Assembly: GCA_022449455.1 (NCBI GenBank)
Contig: JAKUPL010000004.1
Location: 124,001-188,000, forward strand
Direction of reading: 5' to 3'
DNA from: Alcanivorax sp.
Lineage (GTDB): Bacteria; Pseudomonadota; Gammaproteobacteria; Pseudomonadales; Alcanivoracaceae
Length of the DNA stretch: 64,000 nucleotides
Each line of letters opens with the position of its first letter. The first letter of the stretch is position 1. This document shows, in pieces, positions 1-8,816 of this stretch. The position numbers and the translations under genes were made by a program. Under the pieces are notes generated by a model. That model saw only the letters and a list, made by a program, of their open reading frames with translations, searched no databases and was not told the DNA's origin.

Positions 1-1
1 T

Positions 2-1390
2 TCCATTCGTTGGGTGCTTGAAAAAGCGCTCAGCCAGGAAGGGTTCCAGCTGGCCTGTTTCGAGGACGCCGACGAAGCACTGAACCGGCTGGACGAGGGC
101 GCCGCCGAACCGGACGTGCTGATTTCCGACGTCCGCATGCCCGGCACCGACGGCTTGCGCATGCTCAAGATCCTGCAGCGCAACAATCCGAATCTGCCGG
201 TGATCATCATGACCGCCCACTCCGACCTGGATTCGGCGGTGGCCTCCTACCAGGGCGGTGCCTTCGAGTACCTGCCCAAGCCGTTCGATGTGGATGAGGC
301 GGTGGCGCTGGTCAAGCGCGCCATCAAGCATCGCCAGGAGGCGGAGCAGGAAGTGGCGCCCACCGCCGAGGAAACGCCCACCGAGATCATCGGCGAGGCG
401 CCGGCCATGCAGGAGGTGTTCCGCGCCATCGGCCGGCTCAGCCACTCCAACGTGACGGTGCTGATCAATGGTCAGTCCGGTACCGGTAAGGAACTGGTGG
501 CCCGCGCCCTGCACAACCACTCCATGCGCCGGGAAAAGGCGTTCGTGGCCCTGAACATGGCGGCGATCCCCAAGGATCTGATCGAGTCCGAGCTGTTCGG
601 CCATGAGAAAGGCGCCTTCACCGGTGCCAACAGTCAGCGGGTAGGGCGCTTCGAGCAATCCAACGGCGGCACCCTGTTTCTCGATGAGATCGGCGACATG
701 CCGCTGGAGGCCCAGACCCGGCTGCTGCGAGTGCTGCAGGAAAACGAGTTCTACCGGGTGGGCGGCACCACCCCGATCCATGTGGACGTGCGCATTATCG
801 CCGCCACCCACCAGGATCTGGAGAAGCTGGTTCGCGATGGCGATTTCCGGGAGGATCTGTTCCACCGCCTCAACGTGATCCGCATCCATATCCCGAAGCT
901 GGCCGAGCGCCGCGAGGATATTCCCCGCCTGGCCGGTTATTTTCTGCAGCACGCCGCCAGCGAGCTGGGCGTGGAGCCCAAGGTGCTGCACAAGGACACC
1001 GAGAAGTACCTGGCCGCCATGCCCTGGCCGGGCAACGTGCGGCAACTGGAAAACACCTGCCGCTGGCTGACGGTGATGGCCTCCGGCCGGGAAGTGCTGG
1101 TGGACGACCTGCCGCCGGAGCTGCGGCAGAGCGCCAGCAAGCCCATGGAAACCGGCGGCGACTGGCTCAAATCCCTGCGCCACTGGGCCGACCGGGCCCT
1201 GGCCCGCGGCGACCGCGGCATTCTGGATCAGGCGGTGCCGGCCTTCGAGCGCACCATGATCGAGGTGGCCCTGCAGCACACCGGCGGCCGCAAGCGGGAC
1301 GCCGCCGCCCTGCTCGGCTGGGGCCGCAACACCCTGACCCGCAAGATCAAGGAACTGGACATGGAGGCGGAGTTCAGCGGCGATGATTGA
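2..1390 (+). CDS. glnG: Nitrogen regulation response regulator NtrC (5' truncated by window edge)
   Basis: Sigma-54-dependent activator that turns on nitrogen-assimilation genes after phosphorylation by NtrB. The reading frame is open to the window edge, so about the first dozen residues, including the N-terminal acidic pocket, are missing. Visible are the receiver domain with its phospho-acceptor Asp in SDVRMPG and the conserved Lys in LPKPF, the AAA+ domain with Walker A GQSGTGKE, the sigma-54 contact motif GAFTGA and Walker [10 protein letters not shown], and a C-terminal Fis-type helix-turn-helix ([21 protein letters not shown]). The combination and spacing are those of NtrC rather than another enhancer-binding protein. 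An ntrB gene would be expected just upstream, outside the window. A strong hairpin follows the stop. Confidence 0.95.
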   Translation, partial: SIRWVLEKALSQEGFQLACFEDADEALNRLDEGAAEPDVLISDVRMPGTDGLRMLKILQRNNPNLPVIIMTAHSDLDSAVASYQGGAFEYLPKPFDVDEAVALVKRAIKHRQEAEQEVAPTAEETPTEIIGEAPAMQEVFRAIGRLSHSNVTVLINGQSGTGKELVARALHNHSMRREKAFVALNMAAIPKDLIESELFGHEKGAFTGANSQRVGRFEQSNGGTLFLDEIGDMPLEAQTRLLRVLQENEFYRVGGTTPIHVDVRIIAATHQDLEKLVRDGDFREDLFHRLNVIRIHIPKLAERREDIPRLAGYFLQHAASELGVEPKVLHKDTEKYLAAMPWPGNVRQLENTCRWLTVMASGREVLVDDLPPELRQSASKPMETGGDWLKSLRHWADRALARGDRGILDQAVPAFERTMIEVALQHTGGRKRDAAALLGWGRNTLTRKIKELDMEAEFSGDD

Positions 1391-1392
1391 AC

Positions 1393-1422
1393 GCGGCGGG
1401 CGGCCGGCTGGCCGCCCGCCGC
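1393..1422 (+). terminator. Perfect 13-bp GC hairpin after ntrC
   Basis: Positions 1393-1405 pair perfectly with 1410-1422 around a 4-nt loop, directly after the ntrC stop. There is no U-tract, only CTCCGCCGTT, so it may be a weak intrinsic terminator, a 3'-end stabilising hairpin, or a Rho-assisted site. Confidence 0.6.
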
Positions 1423-1467
1423 CTCCGCCGTTAAGCTGAACCGGTCTTTTCCGCGGATGCCGTTTCC

Positions 1468-2448
1468 ATGTCGTTGTTTCCCCCGCTCGAACCCTATCAC
1501 CGTGATTTTCTGGACGTGGGGGACGGTCATCGCCTCTACGTGGAACAAAGTGGTAATCCCGATGGCCTGCCGGTGGTGGCGCTGCACGGCGGCCCCGGCG
1601 GCGGCAGTTCGCCGCTGCTACGCCGGCTGTTCGATCCCACCCGTTTCCGCATCGTGGTCTACGACCAGCGCGGTGCCGGGCGCAGCCAGCCCTACGCCGG
1701 CACCGAGCACAATACCCTGCCGCATCTGGTCGATGACCTGGAGCGCATTCGCGAACACCTGAACGTGCCCCGCTGGGAGCTGGTGCTGGGCGGCTCCTGG
1801 GGCGTGACCCTGGCGCTGGCCTACACCCTGGCATACCCGGCGTCGGTGGCCGGGCTGGTGCTGCGTGGCGTCTTTCTCTGCCGCCAGCAGGACATCGACT
1901 GGCTCTATACCGCCGAAGGGGCGGGCCGCTTCTATCCGGATCACTGGCAACGACTGATCGAGGCCCTGCCGGAAGGCGACGGAGACCTGATGCACCGCTA
2001 TCACCACGCCCTGAACGGCGCGGACGGCGACCCGGACGGTGAACGGCTGGCCCGTGAGTGGACGCTCTGGGAGGCTCGCCTGTCCAGCCTCACCCCGCCC
2101 CCGGAATTGAACGTGGACCACAACGCCCGGGCCATGGCCCGGCTGGAGACCCACTATTTCGTCAACGGGGGGTTTCTGGACCGGCCGATTCTGCCCCGGG
2201 CCCATCAAATCCGCTGCCCGGTGGAAATCGTGCACGGCCGCTATGACATGGTTTGTCCACCGGAGCAGGCCTGGCTGCTGCACCAGGCGCTGCCGGACAG
2301 CCGCTTGCACTGGGTGGCGGCGGCCGGCCACTCCAGCGCCGAGCCGGCCATCAGTCAGGCGCTGGTGCGGTCGGTGAAGGCGCTGACGGCGCGGGTGGCA
2401 CGAGCAGCATCAGATAATCGTAGCGCGCGTTATACACCGGAATCGTAG
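1468..2448 (+). CDS. pip: Proline iminopeptidase (prolyl aminopeptidase, S33 family)
   Basis: Alpha/beta-hydrolase peptidase that removes N-terminal proline from peptides in the cytoplasm. It has the family oxyanion-hole motif HGGPGGG (residues 40-46), the nucleophile elbow GGSWG with Ser110, and C-terminal Asp (HGRYD) and His (AAGHSS) candidates for the triad. At 326 aa it is slightly longer than typical members; the extra residues are a low-complexity C-terminal tail. That tail overlaps the convergent lipoprotein gene by 98 nt. Start: ATG reading MSLFPPLEPY, the usual N-terminus. No signal peptide. It is a single gene after ntrC. Confidence 0.92.
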   Translation: MSLFPPLEPYHRDFLDVGDGHRLYVEQSGNPDGLPVVALHGGPGGGSSPLLRRLFDPTRFRIVVYDQRGAGRSQPYAGTEHNTLPHLVDDLERIREHLNVPRWELVLGGSWGVTLALAYTLAYPASVAGLVLRGVFLCRQQDIDWLYTAEGAGRFYPDHWQRLIEALPEGDGDLMHRYHHALNGADGDPDGERLAREWTLWEARLSSLTPPPELNVDHNARAMARLETHYFVNGGFLDRPILPRAHQIRCPVEIVHGRYDMVCPPEQAWLLHQALPDSRLHWVAAAGHSSAEPAISQALVRSVKALTARVARAASDNRSARYTPES

Positions 2449-2914
2449 TGAGCTTGGGGTCCTCGCCCTGAAACGACACCCGCGCCTCCAGACGGCGCCC
2501 TTCATAAAGCCGCAGGGTGTTGTCCAGGCGTTCCAGCCGCCAGGGCGGGCGTACTATGCGCTGTAAACGGGCCTCCGGCCAGAACGCCAATTGAATATCG
2601 CCGATCAGTGCGTCCGCCGACAGTCGCGCCGGCAGCCTGGGCGTGCGGCTGATTTCGCTGCGGCCCGGGCTCTGCTCATAGGTGAGCACCGCCTCGCCGT
2701 CGTCGTCGAGCAGGGTGATCCGGGTGCGCTCCGGCGTCAGCGCCAGCGACACCCGATAGTGCACGGTGCGGTCGTCCAGCCGGATGGTCAGGTCGCGCTG
2801 GAAGCTGCGGTACTCGCCGAACGCCGGCGCCAGCGGCCGGGGGGCGGCGTCCGGGCCGGCCCACAGGGCGCAGCCGGCGAGCAGCAGGGTCAGCAACAGG
2901 GGCAATATTTTCAT
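2351..2914 (-). CDS. Small lipoprotein, DUF3261-like
   Basis: Predicted outer- or inner-membrane lipoprotein of 187 aa. The N-terminus MKILPLLLTLLLAGCALW is a type II signal peptide with lipobox LAGC. The body is beta-rich with a Trp-Pro segment (AFWPEARLQ) and a late Tyr-rich strand (NARYDYLML), resembling DUF3261 lipoproteins; I hold that family call only moderately. The C-terminus is a Pro/Ala/Ser tail read from sequence shared with the 3' end of pip on the other strand. I chose the ATG at 2914 because it begins the signal peptide; an upstream alternative adds seven residues that spoil it. It is divergent from dtd across about 47 nt. Confidence 0.7.
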   Translation of the reverse strand: MKILPLLLTLLLAGCALWAGPDAAPRPLAPAFGEYRSFQRDLTIRLDDRTVHYRVSLALTPERTRITLLDDDGEAVLTYEQSPGRSEISRTPRLPARLSADALIGDIQLAFWPEARLQRIVRPPWRLERLDNTLRLYEGRRLEARVSFQGEDPKLTTIPVYNARYDYLMLLVPPAPSAPSPTAPAPD

Positions 2915-2961
2915 GGCGCGTTTAATACAGCACAATCGCGCGCCTTCATACAGGGGAAATC

Positions 2962-3399
2962 ATGAAACTGCTTTTGCAGCGCGTCCGTGAGGCCCGTGTG
3001 GATGTACACGAAGAGACGGTCGGCCGGATCGGGCCCGGACTGCTGGTGTTCGTGGGCGTGCAGAAGGACGACGACGAGCGCGTCGTGGAACGGTTGGCGG
3101 AACGGCTGGTGGGCTACCGGGTGTTCAGTGATGCACAGGGCCGCATGAACCGCGATGTGCGCGAAGCCGGCGGCGCGCTGCTGCTGGTGTCCCAGTTCAC
3201 CCTGGCGGCGGATACCGGCAAGGGCCGCCGGCCCTCGTTCTCCAGCGCCGCCGAGCCGGCCCGCGCCGAGCAACTCTATGAGGCGCTGATCGCCGCCGTG
3301 GAAGCCCGGGGTGTCGCCGTGGCGCGGGGACGGTTCGGCGCGGACATGCAGGTCCATCTGGTGAACGATGGGCCGGTGACCTTTCTGTTGGAGTTGTGA
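2962..3399 (+). CDS. dtd: D-aminoacyl-tRNA deacylase
   Basis: Hydrolyses the ester bond of D-aminoacyl-tRNAs (and glycyl-tRNA-Ala), a chiral proofreading step in the cytoplasm. It has the two diagnostic motifs: SQFTLAADTGKGRRPSF at residues 77-93 and the Gly-cisPro motif VNDGPVT at 134-140. The length of 145 aa is exactly usual for the family. A GGGGAA Shine-Dalgarno-like stretch precedes the ATG. It stands alone, divergent from the lipoprotein gene and upstream of a separately promoted DUF3015 gene. Confidence 0.97.
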   Translation: MKLLLQRVREARVDVHEETVGRIGPGLLVFVGVQKDDDERVVERLAERLVGYRVFSDAQGRMNRDVREAGGALLLVSQFTLAADTGKGRRPSFSSAAEPARAEQLYEALIAAVEARGVAVARGRFGADMQVHLVNDGPVTFLLEL

Positions 3400-3450
3400 T
3401 CGAAGTCCGATTGCATTTTGTTGCGCGACCATTTCCTTGCCACCGCTATA

Positions 3451-3478
3451 TTGCAACCTCATGACCCTTGTTTATGAT
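3451..3478 (+). promoter_or_regulatory. Sigma-70-type promoter for the DUF3015 gene
   Basis: A -35 box TTGCAA (3451-3456), 16-nt spacer and -10 box TATGAT (3473-3478) lie about 70 nt upstream of the ATG. A leader hairpin (GCTCCC paired with GGGAGC) follows. AT-rich relative to surroundings. No competing gene lies between it and the DUF3015 start. Confidence 0.6.
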
Positions 3479-3548
3479 GAAGCCTCGGCTCCCGGGGAAC
3501 CCGCATGGGGAGCGTATGGATAACATTTTGATAACAGGAGACTGACCC

Positions 3549-4028
3549 ATGAAAAGAGCTTTTCTGGCTGCAGCACTGCTCGGTGCTTCCTTTTCCGCCC
3601 ACGCCGTGGCACCCGGTGGTCCCGGTTGTGGTTGGGGTAACCTGATTTTCGAAGGCAAGTCCGGCATGCCGGTGCACCTGCTGGCGACCATCGTCAACGG
3701 CACCTCCGGTAACGCCACCTTCGGCATGACCAGCGGCACCAACGGCTGTGACACCAGCGGCGCGCTGACCTACTCCGGTGAGAGCCTGCTGAGCATGAAC
3801 GGCGTGCTCGAGGAAGTGGCTCAGGACATGGCCACCGGCGAGGGCGAAGCCCTGACCGCGCTGTCCGTTTCCATGGGCATCTCCACCGAGGACCGCTCCC
3901 ACTTCAATGGCCTGATGCGCGATAACTTCGCCGCCATCTTCCCGAGCCAGGACGTGAGCGCCGCCGAAGTGATGCAGAACATCACCGCGGTAATGCAGCA
4001 GGACCAGAAGCTGGCCAAGTACGTATAA
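3549..4028 (+). CDS. Exported DUF3015-family protein
   Basis: Small exported protein of unknown function, 159 aa. The N-terminus (MKRAFLAAALLGASFSAHA) is a clear Sec signal peptide with an AHA cleavage site. The mature part has the DUF3015 pattern: a Gly/Cys-rich start (GGPGCGWGN), a second Cys (TNGCDTSG), and an alpha-helical C-terminal half ending QQDQKLAKYV. The two cysteines could form a disulfide in the periplasm. It has a good Shine-Dalgarno (ACAGGAG), its own promoter and a strong terminator, so it is an independent, probably well expressed transcription unit. Function is not known to me beyond the family. Confidence 0.85.
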   Translation: MKRAFLAAALLGASFSAHAVAPGGPGCGWGNLIFEGKSGMPVHLLATIVNGTSGNATFGMTSGTNGCDTSGALTYSGESLLSMNGVLEEVAQDMATGEGEALTALSVSMGISTEDRSHFNGLMRDNFAAIFPSQDVSAAEVMQNITAVMQQDQKLAKYV

Positions 4029-4042
4029 GCCGGCTCCGACGG

Positions 4043-4072
4043 GCCCGCCCTTCATGAAGGGCGGGCTTTTTT
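4043..4072 (+). terminator. Intrinsic terminator after the DUF3015 gene
   Basis: The 10-bp stem GCCCGCCCTT/AAGGGCGGGC (4043-4052 with 4057-4066) has a CATG loop and is followed by six T residues. Textbook Rho-independent terminator. Confidence 0.95.
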
Positions 4073-4096
4073 GTATCCGCTTTCCCGGAAAACTTC

Positions 4097-5911
4097 ATGC
4101 GTTTCGCACTGCTGTGCGCGGTCCTGCTTTTTTGTGCGCCGGCCTGGGCCGGTAATCTGCAAGCCCTCGCGGACCATCCGCGCTGGCGGGCTCTTTTGCA
4201 CATCAACCCCGGTGCCACCCTCCGTGATCGCCACCGCAGCTACGTGGACGACGACGATTTCTTTCTCGCCGAGCGCGGCGCCGACGACCCGCTGGCGGAA
4301 CTGCGGGCGTCCGTGGTCGCCCTGCGGCCCGACGAGGCCCCGGCGCGTTGCCGCTTCCCGGCCCGTTACCGCTTTCTCGCCGAGCAACTGAACTGGCGCG
4401 ACCCGGCTCCGTTCAGCCATTGCGCCGAGTACCGGGAGTGGCGCGCGGCGGTGCACGCCAAGCGGGCGGTGCTGGTATTCCCGGCCTCCTATCTGAACAG
4501 CCCGTCCTCCATGTTCGGTCATACCCTGATGCGTCTGGACCAGGGCGAGGACGGCGCCGTGTGGCTGTCCTGGGCGATCAACTTCGGCGCGGTGACCACC
4601 GAGCAGGACAACTCCCTGTTCTACATCTACCGGGGGCTGGCCGGCGGCTACCCGGGCCGCTTCAACCTGGTGCCCTACGTTCAGAAAATCCAGCAGTACT
4701 CCAATATGGAGAGCCGTGACATCTGGGAGTACAGCCTGGACCTGAATCAGCAGGAGATCGATTGGATGATCGATCACCTGTGGGAACTGAAGGACATCAA
4801 CTTCGATTACTATTTCTTCGACGAGAACTGCTCGTTCCGGCTGCTGGAGCTGGTGGAAGTGGCAAGGCCGGGCAGCGGCCTGCTCGACGAACTGCGGTTC
4901 GCCGAGTTGCCGGTGAACACGGTGCGCGCCCTGGACCAGGAAGGCCTGGTCACCGAGCGCCACTACCGGCCTTCCAAGGAGCAGGAACTGAAGGCGTTCA
5001 GCGACCGGCTGGATGACCGCGAGCGCGCCCTGGCCCGGGCCTTGGCGGATGATCCTTCGGTGGCGGAGCGGGCGGACTTCCAGGCGTATGCGCCGGGCAG
5101 GCAGGCCCTGATGGCGCACACCGCCTACCGCTATGTGCGTTTCGTGAACCGCAAGGCGCGGCGTTCCGAGGATGTGGCCGGGCGCTCCTTCGCCCTGCTG
5201 AGCCTGATGAATCGGTTGCCGCCGGTGGCGGACCCGGCACCGGCGGAGCGCGTGCCGCCGGAGCAGGGCCATGGCTCGCAAATGCTGGCGGCCGCCGGCG
5301 GGCAGCGCGGCAGCGATGACTTTGGCGAGTTCACCTACCGGCTGACCTACCACGACCTGCTGGACAACAATCGCGGCTTTCTGTCCGGCGCGCAGATTCA
5401 GGGGCTGGGCATCACCCTGCGCGGCACCGAATCCCAGGCCGTGGACCTGGAAGCCCTGGACCTGGTCAGCATTCGCTCCCTGGCGCCCCGCGACCGCTTT
5501 TCCAAGCCGTTGAGCTGGTACGTGGAAGGGGGGCTGGAGCGGGCCTGGGCCGGGCGCCGCCGTTTGGTGCGCTACCTGCAGGGCGGCGCCGGCGCCAGCT
5601 GGCGGCTGGGTAACCTGCAGCCCTATCTGCTGGCCAGTGCCCGCGCCGAGAACAACAGCGAGTTCGCTCCGTTGATCACCACCGGTGGCGGCGCCGAGGC
5701 GGGAATCCTGTATCATGCCGGGCGCTGGCAGTGGCAGGCCGGCGGCGCCGGCCACTACTTCGTCAATGACGTCTACCGCCACCGTTCCACCCTGGCGGTA
5801 CAGTACGCACTCACCCGCCAGCAGGGCCTGCGCGCGGAAGTGGAGCGCGAGGGCTGGCGCGGCGACGGCGAAACCGAATTCAAACTGCAGTGGCGTTGGT
5901 ATTACGACTGA
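4097..5911 (+). CDS. DUF4105 (Lnb N-terminal periplasmic-type) envelope protein
   Basis: Exported protein of 604 aa. The signal peptide MRFALLCAVLLFCAPAWA ends at an AWA cleavage site. The N-terminal half has the DUF4105 hallmarks: LVFPASYLNSPSSMFGHTLMRLD, a conserved Ser/His-containing stretch, and YYFFDENCSFRLLELVE with an Asn-Cys pair, typical of a papain-like or lipid-modifying fold. The C-terminal third is beta-rich with repeated Tyr/Trp/Arg strands ending in LQWRWYYD, which looks like an outer-membrane barrel or a barrel-like accessory domain. The precise reaction is unknown to me. It begins right after the DUF3015 terminator and lies immediately upstream of a lipoprotein hydrolase on the same strand, a plausible two-gene unit. 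Confidence 0.85.
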   Translation: MRFALLCAVLLFCAPAWAGNLQALADHPRWRALLHINPGATLRDRHRSYVDDDDFFLAERGADDPLAELRASVVALRPDEAPARCRFPARYRFLAEQLNWRDPAPFSHCAEYREWRAAVHAKRAVLVFPASYLNSPSSMFGHTLMRLDQGEDGAVWLSWAINFGAVTTEQDNSLFYIYRGLAGGYPGRFNLVPYVQKIQQYSNMESRDIWEYSLDLNQQEIDWMIDHLWELKDINFDYYFFDENCSFRLLELVEVARPGSGLLDELRFAELPVNTVRALDQEGLVTERHYRPSKEQELKAFSDRLDDRERALARALADDPSVAERADFQAYAPGRQALMAHTAYRYVRFVNRKARRSEDVAGRSFALLSLMNRLPPVADPAPAERVPPEQGHGSQMLAAAGGQRGSDDFGEFTYRLTYHDLLDNNRGFLSGAQIQGLGITLRGTESQAVDLEALDLVSIRSLAPRDRFSKPLSWYVEGGLERAWAGRRRLVRYLQGGAGASWRLGNLQPYLLASARAENNSEFAPLITTGGGAEAGILYHAGRWQWQAGGAGHYFVNDVYRHRSTLAVQYALTRQQGLRAEVEREGWRGDGETEFKLQWRWYYD

Positions 5912-5970
5912 ACGGTAGCGACCGTTCGGCGTGGGGTCAGGGTGTGGGAGTTCTCTTGAGGGTACCGGCT

Positions 5971-6933
5971 TTGAAAGCGTTGGGGTTGATCATCACCTTG
6001 TTCGGCCTGTCGGCTCTGTACGGGTGCAGCGGCCTGTTTTTCTATCCGGCCAAGCCCTGGGTGCAGAACCCGGCCCGTCAGGGTCTGGCCTACGAGGACG
6101 TGGTGCTGATCCATCCCGACGGTCTGCGGCTGCACGGCTGGTGGTTGCCGGCCCAGGGGTATGAACGGGGCACCGTCTACTTCCTGCATGGCAACGCGGA
6201 GAACGTCAGCACCCACCTGATGAACGTGCACTGGCTGCCGGAGCGGGGCTACAACGTCTTTCTGCTGGATTACCGGGGCTACGGGTTGTCCGAGGGCGAT
6301 CCTGACCTGCCCGGCGCGCTGGCGGACGTGCAGCTCGGGCTCGACTGGCTGACCGCGTCCGGGCGCCTGGACGGCAAGCCGCTGGTGTTGTTCGGCCAGA
6401 GTCTGGGCGGTGCCCTGGGCACTGGCGTGCTGGCCCGGGACGACAATCGGGGGCGCGTGGATTGCGTGATGCTGGAGGCCAGCTTCGCCAGTTACCGCGG
6501 CATCGCCGACGACGTGATGCGGCGCAGCTGGCTGCTGTGGCCGTTGCGCTGGATGGTGCTGCCGACGCTGCCCGCCCGCGACCGCGATCCGGAACGCCAC
6601 ATCGCCGCGCTGGCGCCGCGCCCGCTGCTGATCCTGCACAGCCGGGAAGACCCGGTGATTCCGTTCCGCCAGGGGGAAGCCCTGTTCCAGGCCGCCGCCG
6701 AGCCGAAGACCTTTCAGGCGCTCAAGGGCGGGCACGGGCAGGGCACCCGGGATCCGGCGGTGCGCGACCGTCTGCTGGCGTTTCTGGAGCAAAATGGCTG
6801 CATGGCCAGCGCTCCGTCGGTGCCGGCTCCGCTCACCCGGGCGCGGCCGGCGCCGGTGTCCCGGGACGCGGTGGACGCCGATGAGCCGGCTGGCGAGATC
6901 GGCATCACGCCGGTGGGCGCCTACCGCTTCTGA
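5971..6933 (+). CDS. Lipoprotein alpha/beta hydrolase (serine aminopeptidase-like, S33/BEM46 type)
   Basis: Membrane-anchored esterase or lipase-like hydrolase of unknown substrate. From the TTG at 5971 it reads [19 protein letters not shown], a lipoprotein signal peptide, with GAGGG 8 nt upstream; the frame is open to 5890, so a longer annotation is possible. Catalytic features are the oxyanion segment YFLHGNAEN, the nucleophile elbow GQSLGG, an acid in SREDPVIP and a His in GGHGQG. The last 40 residues or so are a Pro/Ala/Arg-rich tail. The 3' end overlaps convergent tatC by 13 nt. It follows the DUF4105 gene closely. Confidence 0.8.
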   Translation: MKALGLIITLFGLSALYGCSGLFFYPAKPWVQNPARQGLAYEDVVLIHPDGLRLHGWWLPAQGYERGTVYFLHGNAENVSTHLMNVHWLPERGYNVFLLDYRGYGLSEGDPDLPGALADVQLGLDWLTASGRLDGKPLVLFGQSLGGALGTGVLARDDNRGRVDCVMLEASFASYRGIADDVMRRSWLLWPLRWMVLPTLPARDRDPERHIAALAPRPLLILHSREDPVIPFRQGEALFQAAAEPKTFQALKGGHGQGTRDPAVRDRLLAFLEQNGCMASAPSVPAPLTRARPAPVSRDAVDADEPAGEIGITPVGAYRF

Positions 6934-7703
6934 ACCTGGTCGCCGTCGGTGGCCGGGTCGTCCTGCTCCGCCTGGCGCCGCTGCACGGCGCGGCCGAACA
7001 GCAGGCCGATCTCGAACAGCAGCCACATGGGCACCGCCAGCAGGGTCTGGCTGACGATGTCCGGCGGCGTCAGCAGCATGCCGATCACGAAACAGCCCAC
7101 CACCACATAGGCCCGCGAGGCGGACAGCTTCTCCACCGTGACCAGGCCGGTGGACACCAGCAGCACGATGGCGATGGGCAGCTCGAAGGCGAAGCCGAAT
7201 GCCAGAAACAGGGCCAGCACGAAGTCCAGGTAGCTGCTGATGTCGGTGGTTACCGCCACCCCTTCCGGGGCCACCGTGGTGAAGAACTGGAACATCAGCG
7301 GGAACACCACGAAGTAGGCGAAGGCGGCGCCGGCGTAGAACAGCAGCACGCTGCTCACCAGCAGCGGCACCGCCAGCCGCTTCTCGTGTTTGTACAGACC
7401 CGGGGCCACGAACGCCCAGGCCTGGTGCAGGATAAACGGCATGGCACCGAAGATGCTCAGGTACAGGGTCAGCTTGAACGGCGCCAGGAACGGCGAGGCC
7501 ACGCCGGTGGCGATCATCTGGGTGCCCACCGGCATGGCGTCCATCAGGGGCCGCGCCACCAGGGTGTACAGCTCGCGGGAAAAGTAGAACAGGCAGAGAA
7601 AGACCACCAGCACGGCGATCACCGCCTTGAGCAGGCGGTTACGCAGTTCCAGCAGGTGGGAGATCAGCGTTTGCGGGGTGTCCTCCCCGTGTTCCTCAGT
7701 CAT
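6921..7703 (-). CDS. tatC: Sec-independent protein translocase TatC
   Basis: Multi-spanning receptor subunit of the twin-arginine translocase, which exports folded proteins. The protein starts [25 protein letters not shown], carrying the conserved LxELRxR motif, and shows about six hydrophobic helices with the conserved FxxF/P periplasmic segments. The start at 7703 overlaps the tatB stop by 8 nt, implying translational coupling. The frame is open for a further 84 codons upstream but that part is tatB read in the wrong frame. The C-terminus is a short charged tail. Confidence 0.97.
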   Translation of the reverse strand: MTEEHGEDTPQTLISHLLELRNRLLKAVIAVLVVFLCLFYFSRELYTLVARPLMDAMPVGTQMIATGVASPFLAPFKLTLYLSIFGAMPFILHQAWAFVAPGLYKHEKRLAVPLLVSSVLLFYAGAAFAYFVVFPLMFQFFTTVAPEGVAVTTDISSYLDFVLALFLAFGFAFELPIAIVLLVSTGLVTVEKLSASRAYVVVGCFVIGMLLTPPDIVSQTLLAVPMWLLFEIGLLFGRAVQRRQAEQDDPATDGDQVQKR

Positions 7704-8097
7704 TCGATTTCTTCTCGGACTCGGGGTGTTCCGCGCCGGGCGACGGTGAGTGGCTGGTGTCGTGTTCCCGGGTCTCATGTTCCAGGGGCTCATGTTCCAG
7801 GGTAGAAGGCCGGCGGCGGGCGCGGGCCACTTCCTGTTCGGACAGCAGATTGTCGCGGGCCTCGCGGATGCTGTCTTCGTCCAGCCCCATCTCGCGCATC
7901 TGGCTTTCCATGCGCTCGCGCATGTCCTGATTAAGCGCCTCGCGCTCCAGCTCATTGCGCAGATGGTTGAAGGTGGAGCGGGCGCGGCCCATCCAGTAGC
8001 CCACCGTGCGCGCCGCCTTGGGCAGCCGCTCCGGGCCCAGCACCACCAGGCCGATCACGAAAATCAGCGTCAGCTCGGAAAAGCCGATATCAAACAT
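7696..8097 (-). CDS. tatB: Sec-independent protein translocase TatB
   Basis: Single-span Tat subunit that joins TatC in the signal-peptide receptor complex. The N-terminus [26 protein letters not shown] is the canonical TatB membrane helix with the conserved Glu and the GPERLP hinge. An amphipathic helix and a charged C-terminal tail (133 aa in all) follow. The start at 8097 is preferred to an upstream alternative because it begins exactly at the family consensus. The gene sits between tatA and tatC in the usual order. Confidence 0.96.
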   Translation of the reverse strand: MFDIGFSELTLIFVIGLVVLGPERLPKAARTVGYWMGRARSTFNHLRNELEREALNQDMRERMESQMREMGLDEDSIREARDNLLSEQEVARARRRPSTLEHEPLEHETREHDTSHSPSPGAEHPESEKKSND

Positions 8098-8160
8098 GCG
8101 CCGGGACCCTCTTAATAAAACCGGGCTCAATAAAACCTGGCCGTGTCCGGCCGGGGTGCG

Positions 8161-8391
8161 TTACGCCTGGTCCTTGTGCTTTTCCTGTTCCCGGGTCTGC
8201 GCTTCGCCGTCCTGGTCGTCGGCGATGCGCTTCTGGTCCTGTTCCTTCTCGCCGTCCTTGACCGAGTCCTTGAAGCCTTTCACCGCGCCGCCCAGGTCGC
8301 TGCCGATGTTGCGCAGCTTCTTGGTGCCGAACAACAGCACCACGATGGCCAGAACGATAAGCAATTGCCAGATACTGATACCGCCAAGCAT
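8161..8391 (-). CDS. tatA: Sec-independent protein translocase TatA
   Basis: Pore-forming Tat subunit of 76 aa. It starts [30 protein letters not shown], the consensus transmembrane helix and FGTKKL hinge, followed by an amphipathic helix and a hydrophilic, Gln/Asp/Lys-rich tail. GAGGAG lies 8 nt before the ATG. It starts two nucleotides after the hisE stop, so hisE and tatABC are very likely co-transcribed, as in Pseudomonas. Confidence 0.97.
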   Translation of the reverse strand: MLGGISIWQLLIVLAIVVLLFGTKKLRNIGSDLGGAVKGFKDSVKDGEKEQDQKRIADDQDGEAQTREQEKHKDQA

Positions 8392-8393
8392 AG

Positions 8394-8732
8394 TTACTCT
8401 CCTCGCGCCTTCCGCGCGGCTTTTTCATCGTGTCCGGACAGGCCGAAGCGTTGCTCCAGCCTGGCCAGAACCTGTTCCGGGCCGAGGCCCAGGTGCGCCA
8501 GCATGACCATGGAATGGAACCACAGATCGGCGGTCTCGCCGATCAGGGCCTCCGGGTCACCGCCGGCTTCGGTGTCGCGGGCGGCGAGCAGGGTTTCCAC
8601 CGCTTCCTCGCCGACCTTTTCGAGAATCTTGTTGAGGCCCTTGCCGTACAGGCTCGCCACGTAGGACGAGTCCGGGTCGGCCCCCTTGCGGGCTTCCAGG
8701 ACCTGATGGAGCTGATTGAGAATATCGGACAT
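8394..8732 (-). CDS. hisE: Phosphoribosyl-ATP pyrophosphatase
   Basis: Second step of histidine biosynthesis, PRATP to PRAMP plus pyrophosphate. It has the all-alpha MazG-like fold motifs: [24 protein letters not shown] and the acidic [13 protein letters not shown] helix. Start [16 protein letters not shown] matches the family better than a GTG five codons upstream. At 112 aa it is a stand-alone HisE, not the fused HisIE. In related genomes hisI normally sits directly upstream; here only about 84 nt separate this start from the ubiB stop, so hisI must be elsewhere. Confidence 0.93.
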   Translation of the reverse strand: MSDILNQLHQVLEARKGADPDSSYVASLYGKGLNKILEKVGEEAVETLLAARDTEAGGDPEALIGETADLWFHSMVMLAHLGLGPEQVLARLEQRFGLSGHDEKAARKARGE

Positions 8733-8816
8733 GGGAGTCGGATTCACGACGATTCGGGTTTCAATGATCGTGCCAGTCTAGCACCGGCGCCGGCGATACC
8801 CCAGCGGTGCCGGCGC

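Noticed and set aside
7704-7955. N-terminal extension of TatC
   Set aside because: The extension is tatB read in another frame, Arg/Pro/Thr-rich, and TatC begins at its consensus N-terminus at 7703.
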